Source of the DNA: a virus
DNA length: 39,395 bases
Virus record (IMG/VR): IMGVR_UViG_3300032116_000532
Location: 1 to 39,395 of that record
Reading direction: 5' to 3' (one strand)
Position numbers and translations under genes: made by a program. Each line of letters begins with the position of its first letter. Positions within the stretch are counted from its first letter, which is position 1. The notes beneath the pieces are model-generated. The model did no database searches, was not told where the DNA came from, and worked only from the letters and a program-made list of their open reading frames with translations. This document shows, in pieces, positions 14,358 through 22,281 of this stretch.

Positions 14358-14486
14358 TTAACGTCCCTGTGCAACGTATTTAGAAACTTTCTTGTCTTTA
14401 GGTCCTCTAGACTTGGCAGCTTTGCCACCCTTTCTTTTACCAAAGGTGATCTTTCTAGATTCACCTCCCATTTTACCTTTTGCCAT
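14358..14486 (-). CDS. Small, very basic protein, 42 aa
   Basis: An uninterrupted frame from the ATG at 14486 to the TAA at 14358-14360 gives MAKGKMGGESRKITFGKRKG, then GKAAKSRGPKDKKVSKYVAQGR. About one third of the residues are Lys or Arg and it is rich in Gly. It follows the adhesin gene by 28 bases in the same direction and precedes the terminator. The clean start, the composition and its place at the end of the operon support real coding. Such proteins often bind nucleic acid or package with the genome, but there is no proof here. Confidence 0.65.
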   Translation of the reverse strand: MAKGKMGGESRKITFGKRKGGKAAKSRGPKDKKVSKYVAQGR

Positions 14487-14514
14487 ATTAAGATTGTTTT
14501 CTTTAATTATAAAG

Positions 14515-15294
14515 TTAAAAACTTCTTATTGGTCTTACAACAGCTGAAGTATCCTTGAGACTGCCACCCTGGGTACCAACTGCAAAATCTAAACGCCAAG
14601 CATTATTAGCATCAAATTGTGAGGAAGACCAATAGCGAAGATTTAGGAATCCACCGATTGCAACCCTGTTTTCATATAATTTCAAGAGTTCAAATCTACT
14701 TGCTAAATACCAATCAGTATATCCTCCTTCACTCAAATCCAAACAAAGTTTTGCTGCAGCAAAAGGGTCAGGACATTCAGCAACTATATCAAGACTGTTT
14801 TGTAATCCAGTCCCGATAGCTTGTCCATTAGCCCCTGTCAAAAGGGTTCCTACACAACCCCAAGCAGCACTAAAAGGATTGGTTGTGGTGGTTACTAAAC
14901 CATGTTGAACTAATGGATCATAACCTTGATCACCTGGTTGTAAAATATATGCTATGATTCCACCCAATGCAGCGTCACCAACTTCATAAGTCGGTGGTAG
15001 ATTATCACAGCATAGATCAATACTTACACGCTTCCATGTACCACTACTACCTTTAGGGTAGCCATCAGCGATAACAAGACTTCCTGGTACAATCTTACCA
15101 ACTTTAGTGTATCTAACCCAACCCATTTTTTTAGAAGGTGTGGTTGGTCCAACCGGATCGTCGCAACATAGATCTGTTACCACTTCAGCCCATAGTGCTG
15201 GACCTTCAGGGTAACTACCTTGTGTAATGATCATACTACCTGGAACAATCTTTCCAGACTTAGTATATCTAACAAATGCACGTTGCTTTGCCAT
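14515..15294 (-). CDS. Fibre/adhesin protein with two N-terminal modules and a DUF1566 (lectin-like) end
   Basis: The protein has 259 residues. It carries two copies of the shared module, at about 5-46 and 56-99: each has RYTKxGKIVPGS, then Tyr-Pro, Trp and DLCCD. A C-terminal domain follows with GGYTDWYLASRFELLKLYEN, FLNLRYWSSSQFD, NNAWRLDF and VVRPIRSF. These are the hallmarks of DUF1566/Lcl-like C-type-lectin folds, often used to bind host surfaces and sometimes diversified by retroelements. It is probably a tip-located receptor-binding protein. It forms an operon with the next adhesin genes. No reverse transcriptase is in the window. Confidence 0.8.
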   Translation of the reverse strand: MAKQRAFVRYTKSGKIVPGSMIITQGSYPEGPALWAEVVTDLCCDDPVGPTTPSKKMGWVRYTKVGKIVPGSLVIADGYPKGSSGTWKRVSIDLCCDNLPPTYEVGDAALGGIIAYILQPGDQGYDPLVQHGLVTTTTNPFSAAWGCVGTLLTGANGQAIGTGLQNSLDIVAECPDPFAAAKLCLDLSEGGYTDWYLASRFELLKLYENRVAIGGFLNLRYWSSSQFDANNAWRLDFAVGTQGGSLKDTSAVVRPIRSF

Positions 15295-15298
15295 ACAA

Positions 15299-15448
15299 TT
15301 AATTTTGATTGTTAGACTGAGCTTTTGCTGCTTCTACTAAAGCTTTAGCTTCTTCAAGAGTTTTACCTTCTTTTAAGTAGTCAGATACTCTTTTATCTTG
15401 TGCATCTCTAATAGCTTTTTCTTCTGGGGTTACTTTTTTAATTGGCAT
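15299..15448 (-). CDS. Small helical protein, 49 aa
   Basis: An ATG at 15448 opens a frame to a TAA at 15299-15301. The sequence is MPIKKVTPEEKAIRDAQDKR, then VSDYLKEGKTLEEAKALVEA and AKAQSNNQN. It is charged and helical with a clear amphipathic C-terminal helix. The gene fills the space between two adhesin genes exactly: it starts 11 bases after the upstream stop and ends just before the next start. Function unknown; a small chaperone or connector of the fibres is conceivable. Confidence 0.65.
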   Translation of the reverse strand: MPIKKVTPEEKAIRDAQDKRVSDYLKEGKTLEEAKALVEAAKAQSNNQN

Positions 15449-15459
15449 GATTTTAAATT

Positions 15460-16239
15460 TTAAGGGTTAACTGTTACACTCCATCCTTTTAATATAAGAC
15501 TTGCTTCAGCTGCTGATCCTAGAACAGATGGTGCAGAGTTAGTACCTCCACTAACATCAACAAATCCACCAGTTAACCCACCACTGTCAAGTGTAATAAG
15601 AACATGGTCTACAGAAGCTTGTGTTAAAGCATTATTGTTCAAATTAACATCATCCAAGTTTATACAACCTGTAATGTTTATATGTACTAATCCTGAACTT
15701 TGGTTATACAACTGTCTAAAAGTAGTTATTCCTGTAAAATCTAAAGATGTAAATGCCATATCATCACCATCCCATTCATCGATACCTTCTAATTTTTGAA
15801 GATTGCTTATTGCTACAGCTTGACCAGGACCAAACCCAATTTCAAAATCTTGAATTTGACTAGGGTTGTCTATACATAAATAAACAGTGTGAGGGATTAA
15901 ACCTTCTAAGTCATATTCAAAATCATAATCACTTCCATCAGCAACAAGAGAAAAACTCTCACTCACTACTGATGTCCATTGAATACTTCCTGTTAAATTA
16001 GGTCCTCCATTTCTTGTTTGTAATGTAAAACCATACTGTCCACTTTCAACATCTGCAATAGCTTGTATTGCTATACAGCATGTGTATCCACCATCTTGAA
16101 TAGTGTTACAACATAAGTCTGCTGGAACTTCACTCCATGTAGAAGATCCATTAGGATATGATCCACTAGTGAGGATCAAACTCCCAGGTACAATTTTTCC
16201 TTGCTTACTGTACCTTACAAATGCACGTTTTTTTGACAT
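15460..16239 (-). CDS. Fibre/adhesin protein with one N-terminal module and a repeat-type body
   Basis: The protein has 259 residues. One module lies at about 4-47 (RAFVRYSKQGKIVPGSLIL, then SGSYPNGSSTW and DLCC). A Cys-containing strand-rich domain follows (about 50-150), and then leucine-rich-repeat-like stretches (FTSLDFTGITTFRQL, LVHINITGCINLDDVNLNNN). It ends GWSVTVNP, similar to the 'GWTVTL' ends of the two large fibre genes. It is probably a host-recognition protein that docks through its module. It begins 12 bases after the amidase stop, so late expression with the lysis genes is likely. Confidence 0.75.
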   Translation of the reverse strand: MSKKRAFVRYSKQGKIVPGSLILTSGSYPNGSSTWSEVPADLCCNTIQDGGYTCCIAIQAIADVESGQYGFTLQTRNGGPNLTGSIQWTSVVSESFSLVADGSDYDFEYDLEGLIPHTVYLCIDNPSQIQDFEIGFGPGQAVAISNLQKLEGIDEWDGDDMAFTSLDFTGITTFRQLYNQSSGLVHINITGCINLDDVNLNNNALTQASVDHVLITLDSGGLTGGFVDVSGGTNSAPSVLGSAAEASLILKGWSVTVNP

Positions 16240-16250
16240 TTTAATTTATT

Positions 16251-16901
16251 TTAAAGTGATTTTAACATTGCAATCATCTTAGGATGAGGGTAGATATCTA
16301 CTTTATCTGCTCTCACAGAATTATGTGTAAACACACCAGCCTCACCTCTGAGTGCTCTCTGAGTAACAGTCCAGATATCTTCGTTATACTTAATCGGAAT
16401 ACCATATCTGTCCCTCCATAACAATAATAAATCTTTCACACTCTGAATCTGAGCATCAGAGTAGTTATGGAAATAAATATGTCTTTTATAGGGAACATCT
16501 AGCTTAATCACTTGATCAGCAGGAACTTCCCCTCCAACATAATTATAAAACTTACCTCCAGTGTAACTAAGTTGACCCCAATTACAGATCTCTATACCAA
16601 TAGAGTTCTTGTCGAGGTTAGTATAAGGTACACCAAATGCATCAAATACGTTACGTTTGACACCAAGATGGTATGCCCAGTATTTAGAACCAAATCCTTG
16701 TACAATCTTACCATCTCCATCAGCTGATCCAGGACCAGCAATAGCTACACAGGTAGCTACACGCTCAGGATTAGAAGCCCACCACTTAAATACATTTGTA
16801 CCACTACTGTTACCAGCTGTATGGTGCAAGTAAATTTGACGTTTGGGATGTTCTTCCCTTACATACTGACTAGACGGAAAATCAATTTGTACTAGGTTCA
16901 T
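16251..16901 (-). CDS. N-acetylmuramoyl-L-alanine amidase (endolysin)
   Basis: This zinc amidase of the Amidase_2/PGRP type cuts the bond between muramic acid and the peptide of peptidoglycan. It has 216 residues. Zinc and catalytic landmarks are HH at 26-27 in IYLHHTAG, His78 in WAYHLG, GIEICNWG (about 102-109), and His193, Lys200 and Asp202 in the H-x6-K-x-D pattern near the end. It has no signal peptide, so it needs a holin; the holin-like gene overlaps its start by 20 bases. It has no separate wall-binding domain. Function is secure. Confidence 0.92.
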   Translation of the reverse strand: MNLVQIDFPSSQYVREEHPKRQIYLHHTAGNSSGTNVFKWWASNPERVATCVAIAGPGSADGDGKIVQGFGSKYWAYHLGVKRNVFDAFGVPYTNLDKNSIGIEICNWGQLSYTGGKFYNYVGGEVPADQVIKLDVPYKRHIYFHNYSDAQIQSVKDLLLLWRDRYGIPIKYNEDIWTVTQRALRGEAGVFTHNSVRADKVDIYPHPKMIAMLKSL

Positions 16902-17085
16902 CTGTAAAAAAGTTTGAAATGAATTTACCTACAACACCTACCACCATAATAACTGTACCAGCTATAGGGTGTCCGTTAAGGATTACAATTGTAGCACCAA
17001 ATGTACCAGCAGCCGCTAGGCTGTCTCCAAACACCCTAAGTCTCTTAGGAGTGGGAGAGAAATAATGTTTCCAACCGAACTGCAT
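16882..17085 (-). CDS. Holin-like membrane protein
   Basis: The protein has 67 residues with two hydrophobic segments, LAAAGTFGATIVILNGH (about 24-40) and AGTVIMVVGVVGKFISNFF. They are flanked by a basic N terminus (SPTPKRLRVFGDS) and a short acidic tail. Size, two membrane helices and a 20-base overlap with the endolysin gene are what is expected of a class II-type holin, which forms the membrane lesion that releases the amidase. No lysis motif is diagnostic, so this rests on topology and position. Confidence 0.75.
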   Translation of the reverse strand: MQFGWKHYFSPTPKRLRVFGDSLAAAGTFGATIVILNGHPIAGTVIMVVGVVGKFISNFFTDEPSTN

Positions 17086-17095
17086 AACCTATATT

Positions 17096-17398
17096 TTAGA
17101 GAAGTGTAATGTTGAGCTTGGCAGCAATACGCACATAAGCATCTTCATTGATGTCTGCACTATTTCCCCACTCATTATATTCAGTTCCCTCTAGTGCAGA
17201 ATTTCCTTTAGCAAGCATGATGTTACTAACCTGAGGCTCAGAATCAGGATCTTCACTAGGAGTGATCACTTGATTAATGAGTTCAAAATAGAAAGTTGCT
17301 GAGTTAGTCAGGTTGTCATTAACAATATACAACTCAAGATGATTTGCTGTTTGCTGTTGACCGTTTACCCAAAGTGTTACGGGTTGAATCGCTTTCAT
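17096..17398 (-). CDS. Hypothetical protein, 100 aa, probably structural
   Basis: The protein has a strand-rich sequence (PVTLWVNGQQQTANHLELYIVNDNL, ATFYFELINQVI). An acidic loop and a tail with WGNSADINEDAYVRIAAKLNITL follow. The last part resembles ends of small tail-associated proteins in Bacteroidota phages. It sits between the holin-like gene and a tail-fibre gene in the late operon. No enzyme motif is present. A minor tail or fibre-accessory role is inferred. Confidence 0.65.
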   Translation of the reverse strand: MKAIQPVTLWVNGQQQTANHLELYIVNDNLTNSATFYFELINQVITPSEDPDSEPQVSNIMLAKGNSALEGTEYNEWGNSADINEDAYVRIAAKLNITLL

Positions 17399-17421
17399 AA
17401 TATATATTTATTTATAAAGGT

Positions 17422-18837
17422 TTAGAATAAATCGTTCCAGATAGTACCGTTGAAACAACGTAGTTTGTTTGTTCCACTATCATAATACACATCCCCAGCT
17501 TGTGCTGTAGCAGGTTGTGTCATAGGTTGAAATCTAACAGAACCATTAGATTTAATACGCATTCTTTCAGTGGATGCAACTAAGCTAGGGGCTGTTCTAA
17601 AAATAATAGCAGCATTGTTAGTTGACCCAGAGTCAAAATACATTTGACCAGGGAAGTTTACGTCTGTATTTCTAAATGCTTGGAATGCTGCTCCATTAGC
17701 AACAGCAGCTATTAGGGGAGCAGCATAAAATCTGATAGCTGTAGGGTTATCACCAAGACGAATATCCGCATAACTTTGAGTGCTTGAGTCATTGTTATCA
17801 AGCGTAATCAGTCCATAAGTGTTCTGAGGAGCAGTGTTCATGTTCTTGATAGTAAGAACACTCTTTGTATAGTCAAATGCTGCAGGGCTTCCCTCAAAGT
17901 AACCTGTACCAGCTACTTGAAGTTTATATCCTGCGTTTGTAGGAAGTGCAGTAGAACCTCCTACAAATGTATTACCATCATTGAAAGATACAATTCTTCT
18001 ATTATTAGAACCATCAGCAATAATAATATGATTACTTAAAGTTGCAGATAATCCTTGAACTTGTGCACCAATTACTGTATTGCTACTACCTGTGGTAATA
18101 CCTCTTCCCGCACGTTGTCCTATAAAAGTATTATAACTTCCTGTAGTTAAAGATTCACCAGAAAAATAACCATAACCAGTATTAGCTACACCAGTAGTCA
18201 TTTTCCACAAACTATCTAATCCAAAAGCACAGTTTTGAACTCCTGTAGTTAATGCAAATAATGCCCACCCACCGAATGCTTGGTTATTATTACCAGTAGT
18301 AGAGCTAAACAATGCTCTATATCCAAAAGCATCATTTTGTGTAGAATCAGCTCCACCTGTATACTGCCAACTATTACAAGCTTCTGCACCAAACCAAGTA
18401 GAAGTATGCCATCCACCAGCTCGAATATAATTTCTATCAATTAAAGCATCAGCTCTTGTTGGAGCTTCAATAACTAATTGTGGTAATTTTTGAAGAGGAG
18501 CAACACCCCTATATGTAAGAGGAATAGGACCATTAATTGCTCCAACATCTACCCCACCAAAAACATCTAATCCTACACTAGGTGTATTTGTACCAATACC
18601 AAGTCTATTGTTTACATTATCCCAAAATAACTGTGTAGGATCTTCACTAATAGTACCAGTAGAACCTGTAAATAACACAGATCCTGGTGTATATGATGTA
18701 GGTACAATAGCATCAATCTCAGTTTGTACCTGATTGACTAAGTCATTTAAATGAGCAAGCCTTGCAAACTCAGTGTCTCCTTTGATCTTATTTACATAAG
18801 GATCAGGACTTAACGGTTTATACTTTTTAATAGCCAT
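17422..18837 (-). CDS. Tail-fibre protein with YadA-head-like repeats
   Basis: The 471-residue protein starts with a charged helical part (KIKGDTEFARLAHLNDLVNQVQTEID), a likely trimeric stalk. A strand region with RLGIGTNTPSVGLDVFG follows, then a row of short repeats (about 170-270) with NNNQAFGG, QNCAFG, ANTGYG, YNTFIGQ and SNTVIGA, the pattern of trimeric YadA-type head repeats. The end, KLRCFNGTIWNDL, is typical of fibres in this host group. It probably forms a trimeric host-contact fibre. It lacks the CC-module of its neighbours, so it must attach in another way. Confidence 0.8.
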   Translation of the reverse strand: MAIKKYKPLSPDPYVNKIKGDTEFARLAHLNDLVNQVQTEIDAIVPTSYTPGSVLFTGSTGTISEDPTQLFWDNVNNRLGIGTNTPSVGLDVFGGVDVGAINGPIPLTYRGVAPLQKLPQLVIEAPTRADALIDRNYIRAGGWHTSTWFGAEACNSWQYTGGADSTQNDAFGYRALFSSTTGNNNQAFGGWALFALTTGVQNCAFGLDSLWKMTTGVANTGYGYFSGESLTTGSYNTFIGQRAGRGITTGSSNTVIGAQVQGLSATLSNHIIIADGSNNRRIVSFNDGNTFVGGSTALPTNAGYKLQVAGTGYFEGSPAAFDYTKSVLTIKNMNTAPQNTYGLITLDNNDSSTQSYADIRLGDNPTAIRFYAAPLIAAVANGAAFQAFRNTDVNFPGQMYFDSGSTNNAAIIFRTAPSLVASTERMRIKSNGSVRFQPMTQPATAQAGDVYYDSGTNKLRCFNGTIWNDLF

Positions 18838-18839
18838 TT

Positions 18840-19100
18840 TTAGTCAATTAAATTTCCTAATTGTAGATTTTGTTCAAGTTGTGCTTCCACTTGAGCTTGT
18901 GTTACAGGACTATCTGTCCAATCTACAGGTATAAGCTCAGCATTTTGATACACTTCTTCTAGCTCAGGAAGCATTTCAGCGGGAAATGTCTCTTGAGAGA
19001 AATAGAATGTGCCATCATCACGCTTACCAAATGTCACTTGGTAAAACTCTGTAGCATTAAGACCCATGTAAGTTCCTGTCGATGTTTTGTAGAAGTTCAT
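18840..19100 (-). CDS. Small hypothetical protein of the fibre operon, 86 aa
   Basis: Not recognised. An N-terminal strand region (MNFYKTSTGTYMGLNATEFYQVTFG, in two parts) is followed by an acidic helical half (EMLPELEEVYQNAELIPVD, TQAQVEAQLEQNLQLGN). Its stop is two bases from the start of the YadA-like fibre gene, so it may be a fibre chaperone or connector. The position, not the sequence, suggests this. Confidence 0.65.
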   Translation of the reverse strand: MNFYKTSTGTYMGLNATEFYQVTFGKRDDGTFYFSQETFPAEMLPELEEVYQNAELIPVDWTDSPVTQAQVEAQLEQNLQLGNLID

Positions 19101-19120
19101 AATTTATATTTTATATATTT

Positions 19121-20512
19121 TTAACTAAGTGTAACTGTCCATCCCTGTGCAGCAAGATATGTTCTTGAAACAAGAGAAGCAGCAGAGACAGTGGTTGTAG
19201 TTCTTACCGCTAATTCAGCCTGACTACCGACCACAGGAGTGATTCCTGTAAGGTTTGTAGCAATGTTGTTCCAAACTAAATCTGATACAGCTGTTGTATT
19301 CTGGGTGGTATTTCCAGCAACACAACTGAGATATCTATTAACCTTTGGCATATTCAAGAACCAGCTTTCATTACCACCCATTCCCCATAGACTGCTATTT
19401 ATTGTAAACATTAGTTCTGAAACATTAGGATAGTTCGTTTGATTTACAAATGATCCTACACCTAAAAGATTTCCAGTTCCAATCATTTGACCAAACGTAA
19501 GCTGAGTGATGGAAGGTCTGTATAAATTTGGAAAAAACGCAGCATTTTCATATCTCCAAGGTCCCCCACCAGCGTGCTCCATTGGGAAACTCCATAGTGA
19601 TGTTAACTCTTGCCAGTTAGTAATTAGGTTGTAATCAGTATTAAAATACGCAGCCATCAAACAAATAGCTTTTGTATTTATAGGAAGATTGCCTGCTACA
19701 TAGTAGACACCCCAACTAAAGCTTGGACCTAGATATTCAGTATCTTCATTATGAAAAACATACAAGTCTGAACTAGTGGTGTATCCTGTACAGTTTACAG
19801 CCAATACATTTCTTCTAGGTATTTTAGTTTTATACCTTTGACCTGAACCAAGTAAGTATCTATTCCAGTCACGAGTGCTATCAGAATCTACAATAAATCC
19901 ATTTACAGCCCCTGTTAAAGTTGTAGAACCATATTTAATTATGTCATTAGTTCCTACATACAATCTAATGTTTGCGGGACCTCTGTACATATAATACCTC
20001 AAAGCTCTAAGTCCAGGATCAGTGGGTGATGTAGATTTAAAACTTGTAGAAGTTGTAGAAATAGGAGTAATTGTTGATACAAGTTGATTATCAGGATCAG
20101 AGTTCCAAAGAGCAGCATATTCAGTTGCATTATCTGCTATTCCTAAATATACATCATTAACATTCCATACTCCTACAGGATATCCTGGGGTGTCTGTTCC
20201 TAAGAAAGTCCTAAGATTAAATACAGGTTCACAACATAAATTAATACTTACATCTCTCCACAGTGACCCGTTGCGAACTGGAGGTTTATTTCCTAATACT
20301 AACGATCCAGGAACTATATTACCGTCTTTAGTGTATCTTACAAATCCTTTAACCTTACTAGTAGTGTAAAAACCAGGATCATCACAACACAAATCAGTTG
20401 TAATCTCAGCCCATTTAGCAGGTCCTTCTGGATAGCTACCATTGGTAACAATCATACTACCCGGAACTATTTTTCCGTTTTTAGTATACCTTACAAATGC
20501 TCTGTTTTTCAC
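19121..20512 (-). CDS. Large fibre/adhesin protein with two CC-modules (paralogue A)
   Basis: The protein has 463 residues. It has two modules (about 2-45 and 55-97: RAFVRYTKNGKIVPGS...DLCCDD and KGFVRYTKDGNIVPGS...NLCCE). A long strand-rich body follows, with FLGTDTPGYPVGVWN, DIIKYGSTT, YVFHNEDTEYLGP, ESWFLNMPKV and a final YLAAQGWTVTL. The body is clearly related to the next protein upstream (20534-21934), so the two are tandem paralogues. Carbohydrate or surface-protein binding is likely. It lacks obvious enzyme motifs. The coding start is MKNRAFVRY. Confidence 0.75.
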   Translation of the reverse strand: MKNRAFVRYTKNGKIVPGSMIVTNGSYPEGPAKWAEITTDLCCDDPGFYTTSKVKGFVRYTKDGNIVPGSLVLGNKPPVRNGSLWRDVSINLCCEPVFNLRTFLGTDTPGYPVGVWNVNDVYLGIADNATEYAALWNSDPDNQLVSTITPISTTSTSFKSTSPTDPGLRALRYYMYRGPANIRLYVGTNDIIKYGSTTLTGAVNGFIVDSDSTRDWNRYLLGSGQRYKTKIPRRNVLAVNCTGYTTSSDLYVFHNEDTEYLGPSFSWGVYYVAGNLPINTKAICLMAAYFNTDYNLITNWQELTSLWSFPMEHAGGGPWRYENAAFFPNLYRPSITQLTFGQMIGTGNLLGVGSFVNQTNYPNVSELMFTINSSLWGMGGNESWFLNMPKVNRYLSCVAGNTTQNTTAVSDLVWNNIATNLTGITPVVGSQAELAVRTTTTVSAASLVSRTYLAAQGWTVTLS

Positions 20513-20533
20513 TATTTATAAAATTGTATAGTA

Positions 20534-21934
20534 TTAATTAAGTGTTACAGTCCAGCCTTGAGCTGCAAGGTAGGTTCTAGAAACTAACGAAGCAGCTGAT
20601 GCAGCTGAAGTATTTCTAATACGAAGTTGTTTTTGACTACCTACAACAGGAACAATTCCTGTTAAATTTGTAGCTACATTATTCCAAACAAGATCTGATG
20701 TAGCTGTAGTTTGTGCTCCTGAATATATAGCAAGATATTTAGTTACTTTTGGCATATTCAAAAACCAGCTTTCTGATCCTGTAAAGTTCACTGAAGAATT
20801 ATTTTGATCTGTTATAAGTTCAGAAACATTTGGATAATTAGCTTGAGTCATGTATGGAGCAGTCGAAATAAGATTGTTAAGTGATTGACCAATCTGTACC
20901 TGTGTAATTTGAGTAGAATTTATAGTAGCAGGCCATTTTGCAGGATCAGTCTGATGCCATCTACCACCCCCTGCAGAAAAATTACAAATACTCCATAAAG
21001 AAGTAAGTTGAGGCCAGTTATTTATTGCATTATAGTCAAAAGTATTTCCATCTGTTCTTGCCTCAAATGCCTGTGTAGCAATAGGAAGAGCCCCAAAAAT
21101 AGTATAGACACCTCCATCTGGAGGAAATACTTTTGGTCCTACATACTCTGTATCTTCATTATGAAATATAAAAACAGGTGTGCTATCTGGATTACCTGTA
21201 CATGTTAAAACATATACTGTTTTATTTGGAACTTTTGTAAAGTAGTTAATTGTCCAAAGAGGTCTATTCCATTCAAGTCTTGTATCCGACTGTACTGCTG
21301 TAGCATTAGCTGCTGTTCTTGTTGTAGATCCATATCTAACTATATCATTTATGCCCATAAATATTTGTAATCCAGGAGCACCTGTATATCTATAATATCT
21401 CAATCCTCTTACAAAACTAATTGTAAGATTTGGCGTATCTGTTATATAAAACTCTGTAGATGTGGGTCCAGCAAAAAGTTTTCCTTGTGCTTGGTTTGTA
21501 ACATCTGAGTTCCAAAGAGTTACGTAAGCATCCTGATCTGTAGCTGTTCCTAGGTATGTACCAGTTATGTTCCAAACACCCACTGGGTAACCTGGTGTAT
21601 CAATATTCAGAAAGTTTTTCATAGGAATAATAACACAAGAAAACTTCTCGCAGTAAACAATCTGTTCTATTGTATGAACTCCTAATGGTTTCTTTCTAGC
21701 TGCAAATAAAGAATTTGCAATTATATTTCCGTATTTATCAACCTTGACAAAGAACCTTAATCCTTCTGGATGATATTCTCTACATTCACAAGGAAGGGGT
21801 GTGTATTCAAAATTCTTAAGCTCAAATAACCCTCTTTTTAAAGATGGATAGGGTTTATGAAAACCCTCCATGGTTCCCGGTATAGGAAAACCATATTTAT
21901 CTTTTTGAGCATAATATTTTTTACAGACCGCCAC
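20534..21934 (-). CDS. Large fibre/adhesin protein (paralogue B) with diverged modules
   Basis: The 466-residue protein shares the body of paralogue A (NFLNIDTPGYPVGVWN, DIVRYGSTT, FIFHNEDTEYVGP, ESWFLNMPKV, YLAAQGWTVTLN). Its N terminus holds two diverged module copies. In them KYYAQKDKYGFPIPGTM and FFVKVDKYGNIIANSL replace RYTKxGKIVPGS, and CEC and CEKFSC replace the CC. It is the first of the adhesin genes in the transcript. Divergence of the modules but not the body suggests a different docking place on the virion. Receptor binding is inferred. Confidence 0.75.
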   Translation of the reverse strand: MAVCKKYYAQKDKYGFPIPGTMEGFHKPYPSLKRGLFELKNFEYTPLPCECREYHPEGLRFFVKVDKYGNIIANSLFAARKKPLGVHTIEQIVYCEKFSCVIIPMKNFLNIDTPGYPVGVWNITGTYLGTATDQDAYVTLWNSDVTNQAQGKLFAGPTSTEFYITDTPNLTISFVRGLRYYRYTGAPGLQIFMGINDIVRYGSTTRTAANATAVQSDTRLEWNRPLWTINYFTKVPNKTVYVLTCTGNPDSTPVFIFHNEDTEYVGPKVFPPDGGVYTIFGALPIATQAFEARTDGNTFDYNAINNWPQLTSLWSICNFSAGGGRWHQTDPAKWPATINSTQITQVQIGQSLNNLISTAPYMTQANYPNVSELITDQNNSSVNFTGSESWFLNMPKVTKYLAIYSGAQTTATSDLVWNNVATNLTGIVPVVGSQKQLRIRNTSAASAASLVSRTYLAAQGWTVTLN

Positions 21935-22281
21935 TATCTTCTAAATATGTAATTGTAAAACAAATTAAATGACATGTTCCAAATCAATCCTAGTAAAACA
22001 AAATGTGGAAGTTTAGCTGATACAGGAACAGCTGATATAATTGCCAGAACAATGAATACCACCATAGAGCTCTTGGCTAAATGCCAAGCATCTGGTCTGT
22101 ATTTAGTGAATGGAAGAAACTTCACATACTCCCAACTGATTGATTTACACCACCATCTAGGATTGAGCTTGGAGAATATAGACTTCTCAAATGCAGTTTC
22201 ATATTCTACACTATCCATCAGAGCATTACATGCTGCTGCTAGAATTAGAAATGCTGCTGAGAATATCATTTCTGGTAGCAA
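21934..22281 (-). CDS. Membrane protein, 115 aa
   Basis: Hydrophobic segments are seen at about 5-20 (MIFSAAFLILAAACNAL), 74-90 (VVFIVLAIISAVPV) and 95-112 (FVLLGLIWNMSFNLFYN). Between them lies a Trp- and Lys-rich loop (NPRWWCKSISWEYVKFL). It is probably an inner-membrane protein with three helices. It overlaps the gene before it by 16 bases and precedes the fibre genes by a single shared base. A holin or antiholin role is possible but unproven. Confidence 0.65.
   Translation of the reverse strand: MLPEMIFSAAFLILAAACNALMDSVEYETAFEKSIFSKLNPRWWCKSISWEYVKFLPFTKYRPDAWHLAKSSMVVFIVLAIISAVPVSAKLPHFVLLGLIWNMSFNLFYNYIFRR

Noticed and set aside
14282-14464. Minus-strand frame of 60 codons in the gap after the VWA gene
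   Set aside because: It overlaps the 42-aa basic gene in another frame and runs through the inverted repeats; composition is unlike its neighbours, so it is taken as a shadow frame.
14515-14700. Diversity-generating retroelement variable repeat
   Set aside because: Only the target-like lectin domain is present. I found no reverse transcriptase and no near copy that could be the template repeat in the window.
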